This document shows, in pieces, positions 6,404 to 10,728 of a DNA stretch of 10,728 bases (within the stretch, counting starts at the first letter, position 1; each line of letters begins with the position of its first letter). Source of the stretch: Pirellulales bacterium. GTDB taxonomy: Bacteria; Planctomycetota; Planctomycetia; Pirellulales; JAICIG01. The translations under genes and the position numbers were made by a program. A model generated the notes under the pieces. It had not been told where the DNA came from and did not search any database. It saw nothing but the letters and a program-made list of their open reading frames with translations. The DNA is taken from assembly GCA_025924495.1 (NCBI GenBank), contig JAICIG010000279.1:1-10728 (forward strand), given 5' to 3'.

Positions 6404-7888
6404 TCACGGCTTGGTCTCGTTCGCAGGACGCCGTAGCCGGTCGCGCAAACGATCCAGCGCGCGGCGTTTTGGCGATGGCGGAGCAGCTTCGGACGGCCGC
6501 TCGGCGTTATCCGGCTCGCCCGGAGCTTCCGCGGCTTCGCGTCTCGCTTTGCGCCGCTCGGGCCATTTGCGCAGGACGTCTTCGATCAACGCGGCGGCAT
6601 CTTCCGATAACAACTTGCCGTCGCTAGCGGGCGATTCGTCTCCCTCTTGCGATGCTGCGGAGGCATCGCTCTTGGCGCCGCCAGGAAGTTTGACGCCGAA
6701 TCCCTCAAGCTTATCGAACAATTTGGCGAGTCCGAGTTCTTTGACAAACCCGGCTTCCAATCGCGGCTTGGCCAGCGTGCCCGTAATTGGCACGCGCAGC
6801 GTTTTTCCTGAGAGCGAGCGGGCAAGTTCTGATTGAGACGTTAACTTCTCAGGCAGTTGCACATGAACTTCGGCCAGCAGATCGAGTGTGCGATCGAAGC
6901 CGACCGAACCCGAAGTGCGGATTTTCGCGCCGGGTAACTCGAACTCCAGATCGCGATGGTGAATGCGGCCTTCGACTAATTCAAATCGCACGAGAGATTC
7001 ACGCGCCAGAGCGATATTCGGAGGCACGTGCAACATTTCAGCCAGCGACTGCACGAAGCTGCCCGGTCCGACTTCGACGTCGTGCAAAGCCAGCCGGCCG
7101 CCCAATTCTCCCTGTTCGGGATGTTCCAAGGGGACTCGCCAGTTGTCGAGCTCGATGGAGATCTCGCCCTGAGCACGCGTGACCTTGCTCAGAATCGGCG
7201 CCACGAATTTGAGCACGTCGTCACACATGCCCGGCGACAGTTGGCAGTGGTCGATGACTTTGCCGGAATGAATCAAGATTTCCGAAGAGCCGCTTTCGGC
7301 GGCCCACGCCGGGCGCAGCCCAACGGTCACATTGATTTTGTCGACGGACCAATCCTGATTTGCCGCCGGCGTGCGCCAAATGACCGACGTATTGTGCAAC
7401 TGCAAATCGAGCTTTTGCCGAAGATGCGGCGGACGTTTCGCCGCCGGGGCTTGTGCGGGAGGTCGTGGAATGAGGGGCCTGCGGAAGACCTCTTCGAAAT
7501 TACTGCCATGATCGTTCAGAATTAACCGCAACCTGGCGTCTTGGACATTCACCACTCCTAAGTCCGACGGATGCGACGCCAATCGCCAGAGCGGCTGATC
7601 GAGTTCGACCGATTTCGCCGAAATCAAGGGCTCGCCCGATGACGGACCGATCTCAAGTTGTTCCAGCACAGGCGGCGAGAACCAACCAAGGTCGGCGCGC
7701 TCCACGGCAATCTGTCCATGGACGCGAGTCGGTACGATCGCCAACACGACTCTACGGCATGCCCCCCACGAAAGCAGGTAGGGCGCGGCAAGCGTCAGCA
7801 GCAACAGGCCCGCAAAAGCGACGAATGACCTTCGCAGCCAGCGGCGTCGATGGGGGACCGCTGCTATTGCGTTCTGTTCGTCGCTCAT
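6404..7888 (-). CDS. AsmA-like membrane-anchored protein
   Basis: This 494-residue protein has a basic N-terminus (RRRWLRR at 14-20), one transmembrane helix at about 21-40 (FVAFAGLLLLTLAAPYLLS) and a long extracytoplasmic part dominated by beta-strand-like segments. That layout, together with the membrane-proximal RVHGQIAVERADLGWFSPP and the C-terminal VPITGTLAKPRLEAG segment, resembles AsmA/DUF748/TamB-related proteins. Members of that group are implicated in outer-membrane biogenesis or lipid transport. The last 110 or so residues are a low-complexity tail of Ala, Glu, Arg, Asp and Pro, ending in a basic RRALDRLRDRLRRP stretch that is probably disordered or helical. The ATG at 7888 is well supported by AGGGAGA five bases upstream. 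The gene is monocistronic: convergent with the pseudouridine synthase and divergent from the FG-GAP gene. Family assignment is by overall pattern, not a unique motif, and the exact function is unknown. Confidence 0.75.
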   Translation of the reverse strand: MSDEQNAIAAVPHRRRWLRRSFVAFAGLLLLTLAAPYLLSWGACRRVVLAIVPTRVHGQIAVERADLGWFSPPVLEQLEIGPSSGEPLISAKSVELDQPLWRLASHPSDLGVVNVQDARLRLILNDHGSNFEEVFRRPLIPRPPAQAPAAKRPPHLRQKLDLQLHNTSVIWRTPAANQDWSVDKINVTVGLRPAWAAESGSSEILIHSGKVIDHCQLSPGMCDDVLKFVAPILSKVTRAQGEISIELDNWRVPLEHPEQGELGGRLALHDVEVGPGSFVQSLAEMLHVPPNIALARESLVRFELVEGRIHHRDLEFELPGAKIRTSGSVGFDRTLDLLAEVHVQLPEKLTSQSELARSLSGKTLRVPITGTLAKPRLEAGFVKELGLAKLFDKLEGFGVKLPGGAKSDASAASQEGDESPASDGKLLSEDAAALIEDVLRKWPERRKARREAAEAPGEPDNAERPSEAAPPSPKRRALDRLRDRLRRPANETKP

Positions 7889-7903
7889 CGCCGTCTCCCT
7901 GCC

Positions 7904-7918
7904 AACCGATTATCGGTT
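7904..7918. promoter_or_regulatory. 15-bp palindrome upstream of the AsmA-like gene
   Basis: AACCGAT (7904-7910) and ATCGGTT (7912-7918) are perfect inverted arms around a single T. The palindrome lies 4 bases upstream of the Shine-Dalgarno (7894-7900) of the AsmA-like gene. It could be an operator for a dimeric repressor or a small mRNA hairpin next to the ribosome binding site. Its minus strand also contains GATAAT, a possible -10, but there is no good -35. Confidence 0.35.
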
Positions 7919-8075
7919 ACCAACTCTTCCTCTTCCTTGCGGCTCCTCGCTGGACATTCTAAGAGTCTTTCCTAGGTAACGCGAATGTGTTGCGCCGGGC
8001 TTGCCTCGGCCGCTCGCCCGCATTGGCGATTCCAGCGGCTGCGGTCGTCCTTTCCTAGTGGCCGGCCATTGGTTT

Positions 8076-8093
8076 ACAATCCCGTGCGATTGT
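8076..8093. promoter_or_regulatory. Short inverted repeat upstream of the FG-GAP gene
   Basis: ACAATC (8076-8081) and GATTGT (8088-8093) are inverted arms separated by 6 bp, about 45 bases before the FG-GAP gene start. A further CAATC lies just downstream. This spacing fits a helix-turn-helix operator, but 6-bp arms are common by chance. No convincing sigma70 promoter was found in the 250-bp divergent region 7889-8138. Confidence 0.2.
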
Positions 8094-8138
8094 CTTGGCA
8101 ATCGCCTTGCGTTTTGCGAGCTCCCTCAAGAGTTTTCG

Positions 8139-10728
8139 ATGCCCGACACCAATTCTTCTGCCAGGTCCAGCTCGAATAAGCGTTTGTGGATTGTGGGCGG
8201 AATCTTGTTGGCCAGCGTGGGCGCGACCGTCCTCGTTGCTTTAATCTCGGTGCGTCGGGATGTCTCGCCGGACGAGTGTTTGAAATTGGAGCAGCTCAAG
8301 AATATTTCCATCGCGCACCTGGAAAACGGACGCCACAAGGAGAAACGCGGGATCGGGCAGGGCGAATTGTCTCGCGCCGACGACGGATTCGCCGAACTGG
8401 CAAAAAAGCTGCCCAATGACCCGCTTGCCGTCCGGAACCTTGCGATCACGCGGCTGCTCGAATTGCGGGACAAACAAATCTCGCCGGAGCGCGCGCAGGA
8501 AGCCGCCGAGAAGATGCTCGCCGTTGAAGAGCGGTCGCCGGATGCCCATCTGCTCGCCGGATACATCGCTGCGGAAGCCGGCAATCAGCCCCGCGCGGTT
8601 GCAGAGCTGGCTCGAGCCGCCGAGTTGGCGCCCGAAGACGCTTCGGTCTGGTATGCAATCAGCCGGCTGTGGATCGATTCTCAAGACGACGTGGAGAAGA
8701 ATCGTGGCTACGAAGCGCTGGGCCGCGCTCTTCGAGCGGAACCCGACAATCTCTTTTTGCAGGCGGCCTGGGTCACAGCGCAAGCTCGCGTCAAAGACCC
8801 CCAGCTTGCGGTAACGTTGACAGCGCTAAGGGCAATCTTGGCGAGCAATCCGGCGCTGAACGAGAACCTGCGCAAGCACGGCCGCATTCCCGACCCTTTG
8901 GCGCTTGTCGACGAGGCGCAGGAAGCGATCAAAAACAATGAGTGGACCGTCGCCGGACGCGTGCTGGGACTGGCCAATGTGATCCGCGCCGAGACGTGGT
9001 CGTTAAATGATTTGCGGCGCGTCGACCGCGATCCTTTGGAGTTCATTCACTACGACTTTCGCACGCCGTGCGACGACAACAGCGCCGCGGCCCGAGCGGC
9101 CCCGAACGAGGTCAAATTCAATGAGTTGCCGGCGTCACAGCAGCTGCCGCCGTTATTGGGCGTGGCTGACGCCAGGCTGGCCGACATGGATCTTGACGGC
9201 CTGCTCGATATCGTGGCCTTGCGCGAAACATCGGTGGAGATTTACGGCCGAGCCAACGTCGGCAGCGACTGGCGGCCGATCGCCAGCAGTCCCTTGCCGG
9301 CAGGACTAACCCGCTTGTTGTTGGTTGATCTCGATCAGGATGACCCCGAACAGCCAGGTACTTCAGCGTATGCGCAGCGCGGCGCCGTGGAAAAGTCGCC
9401 GGCAGAAAAGGGCGGCGAGCGTCGGCCTGCCGTCGCAGGAGCAGGACCTCGCAGCGATCGCACGTCGCTGAAGCCATGCCATCGCACGGATCTTGACGTG
9501 GTTGCTTACGGAGACGCGGGCTTCGTCATTTTACGGAACGAACTGAACGCCGACGGGCAAACTCGAGTTTTGAAAACGCAGGAATCATCGGCGTTGTCGA
9601 CGCTCGATGCCGTGCTGGCCGCGGCGGCGGTCGACTTCGATCACGATGGCGATTTGGACCTTGTCATCTCCAGCAGCCAAGGCCTCACGCTTTGGGCGAA
9701 CCATGGTGACTTCACTTTCTATAACGTCAGCACGAACTCGCAGTTGCCGCCGGCTGTCTTAGCAGCGACTGCCATCGTGCCCGTCGACTGGGACCGTGAC
9801 GTCGATGTGGATCTCATTCTCGCAGGGCCGGGCGAAGAACCGGCTGGTTGGTTGGAGAACTTGCGGCACGGCCAGTTCCGCTGGCGGGCGTTCGGCGGCG
9901 GCTTCGCGGCTCTAACCGGCGCGAGTTCGGCGATCGCGTTCGATGCCGACGGGAATGGATCGTGGGCGCTGGCCGCGGCCGGTAAAGCGGGTCTGAGCGT
10001 CGTGCGCACCGAACCAGTCCGCGAAGGGCCGCCGCCCGAGCGCGCGTCGCTTGCGATCGCCAATGGAGCTCGAGCGCAGGTTCAGGCCTGGGATTACGAC
10101 GATGATGGATGCTTGGACCTGTTGTCGTTCTCCGAGGCGGCAGCGGATATTTATCGCGGCGACCGCAGGGGATTCGCGCACGCGCCGCAACTGCTTGCGC
10201 GCGCGGCAAAACCGATTCGTGCGGTGCAAACGGGCGATCTCGATGGCGATGGCGATCTTGACCTGGCGATTGCGGAAACCGATCGGATCGTGCTATATGC
10301 CAACGAGGGGGGCAACAAGAATCACTGGCTGAATATCGAGTTAGTCGCCGGGTTGACCGATCAGCAGAACCTGCATTTCCGCGTCAATCATTATGGCATC
10401 GGCAGCCTGATCGAGGTTCGCACGGGCCCCATCTATCAGCGGCAGGTCGTCCAGGAGAACATTACCCACTTCGGGTTGGGCCAACGCGGCGCTCCCGATA
10501 TGGCCCGCGTGGTTTGGACGAATGGAGTCCCGCAGGATATCGTGCAGCCACAGCCGAACGAGTCGCTTTGCGAAGCGCAGATTTTAGGCGGTTCTTGCCC
10601 TTATGTTTACACCTGGACTGGCGAGGGATTCGAGTTTTTCAGCGATTGCCTTTGGGCGGCGCCCCTGGGCTTGCAACTGGCCGATGGCGTGCTCGCTCCT
10701 TCGCGCGCTTGGGAGTATTTGCTCGTGC
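8139..10728 (+). CDS. TPR/FG-GAP (VCBS) beta-propeller protein with ASPIC/UnbV domain, 3' partial
   Basis: One open frame runs from the ATG at 8139 to the window edge (863 codons, no stop), so the C-terminus is missing. Order: basic N-terminus, single membrane helix at about 16-38 (LWIVGGILLASVGATVLVAL), helical TPR-like region at about 45-250, then seven calcium-loop motifs of the DxDxDGxxD type at 349, 397, 499, 550, 602 (degenerate), 652 and 700. Their spacing is 48-56 residues once an insert is removed, which predicts a seven-bladed FG-GAP beta-propeller. An ASPIC/UnbV domain follows at about 740-806 (GIGSLIEVRTG, then THFGLG and VVWTNGVPQ), then the start of a further domain with Cys820 and Cys837 (SDCLWAAPLGLQLADG). 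Such CRTAC1-like proteins are common in planctomycetes. Positive residues before the helix suggest the propeller faces outside the cytoplasm, perhaps for binding or adhesion; the ligand is unknown. A weak AAGAG precedes the start. The second calcium loop is interrupted by an insert of about 46 residues. Confidence 0.9.
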   Translation, partial: MPDTNSSARSSSNKRLWIVGGILLASVGATVLVALISVRRDVSPDECLKLEQLKNISIAHLENGRHKEKRGIGQGELSRADDGFAELAKKLPNDPLAVRNLAITRLLELRDKQISPERAQEAAEKMLAVEERSPDAHLLAGYIAAEAGNQPRAVAELARAAELAPEDASVWYAISRLWIDSQDDVEKNRGYEALGRALRAEPDNLFLQAAWVTAQARVKDPQLAVTLTALRAILASNPALNENLRKHGRIPDPLALVDEAQEAIKNNEWTVAGRVLGLANVIRAETWSLNDLRRVDRDPLEFIHYDFRTPCDDNSAAARAAPNEVKFNELPASQQLPPLLGVADARLADMDLDGLLDIVALRETSVEIYGRANVGSDWRPIASSPLPAGLTRLLLVDLDQDDPEQPGTSAYAQRGAVEKSPAEKGGERRPAVAGAGPRSDRTSLKPCHRTDLDVVAYGDAGFVILRNELNADGQTRVLKTQESSALSTLDAVLAAAAVDFDHDGDLDLVISSSQGLTLWANHGDFTFYNVSTNSQLPPAVLAATAIVPVDWDRDVDVDLILAGPGEEPAGWLENLRHGQFRWRAFGGGFAALTGASSAIAFDADGNGSWALAAAGKAGLSVVRTEPVREGPPPERASLAIANGARAQVQAWDYDDDGCLDLLSFSEAAADIYRGDRRGFAHAPQLLARAAKPIRAVQTGDLDGDGDLDLAIAETDRIVLYANEGGNKNHWLNIELVAGLTDQQNLHFRVNHYGIGSLIEVRTGPIYQRQVVQENITHFGLGQRGAPDMARVVWTNGVPQDIVQPQPNESLCEAQILGGSCPYVYTWTGEGFEFFSDCLWAAPLGLQLADGVLAPSRAWEYLLV
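9345..9482 (+). repeat. In-frame insert splitting a calcium loop, with 8-bp inverted repeats
   Basis: The loop starts as DLDQDD (residues 397-402) and resumes as TDLDVVAYG (450-458). Without residues 403-448 it would read as an ordinary DxDxDxxxDL motif. The inserted peptide is rich in Ala, Gly, Arg, Glu, Lys, Pro and Ser, with no hydrophobic core, unlike the blades around it. Its DNA contains CTTCAGCG at 9361-9368 and its exact reverse complement CGCTGAAG at 9466-9473. This suggests, but does not prove, a small palindromic element inserted in frame. The boundaries are approximate. Confidence 0.4.

Noticed and set aside
8186..9309. Several short plus-strand open frames within the FG-GAP gene
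   Set aside because: They lie in other frames of the single long open frame that starts at 8139 and runs off the window end.

Overview
The window looks like chromosomal DNA of a GC-rich planctomycete, probably of the Pirellulales. This is an inference from gene content: a cytoplasmic Ser/Thr kinase, a TPR/FG-GAP/ASPIC-UnbV protein with a single N-terminal membrane anchor, an AsmA-like membrane protein, and an intergenic CAGTAGA/CAGTAGG heptamer repeat of a kind I associate with that group. No rRNA, tRNA, CRISPR array, transposase or phage gene is visible, so this is mostly ordinary core or lifestyle DNA.

Layout. (1) 85-999, minus: a compact Ser/Thr protein kinase. (2) 1000-1227: an intergenic stretch with a heptamer tandem repeat and an inverted partner copy. 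(3) 4811 down to 1228, minus: a three-gene ribose-type sugar ABC importer operon in the order lipoprotein binding protein, double ATPase, permease. The last two genes overlap by 4 bp. A GC-rich hairpin lies in the leader just upstream of the first Shine-Dalgarno. (4) 5099-6091, plus: an RluA-family pseudouridine synthase, divergent from the importer. (5) 6092-6403: a convergent intergenic region with two back-to-back hairpins, A5 on the left and T5 on the right. They can act as terminators for both flanking genes. A near-consensus sigma70 promoter sits directly in front of them, so a small RNA of about 64 nt is also possible. (6) 7888-6404, minus: an AsmA-like membrane-anchored protein. (7) 7889-8138: a divergent promoter region with a 15-bp palindrome. 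(8) 8139 to the right edge, plus: a large gene with no stop inside the window. It encodes a membrane-anchored TPR protein with seven regularly spaced FG-GAP-type calcium motifs, an ASPIC/UnbV domain and the start of a further C-terminal domain.

How the genes relate. The three importer genes clearly form one transport system: the lipoprotein captures a sugar, the ATPase energises and the permease transports. No sugar kinase, isomerase or LacI/DeoR/ROK regulator accompanies them, so the substrate cannot be deduced. The other genes are independent units.

Most worth a second look are the promoter/two-hairpin element at 6196-6292 and the roughly 46-residue insert at 9345-9482, which splits one calcium loop of the predicted beta-propeller and carries an 8-bp inverted repeat. 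I see no clearly new multi-gene system.
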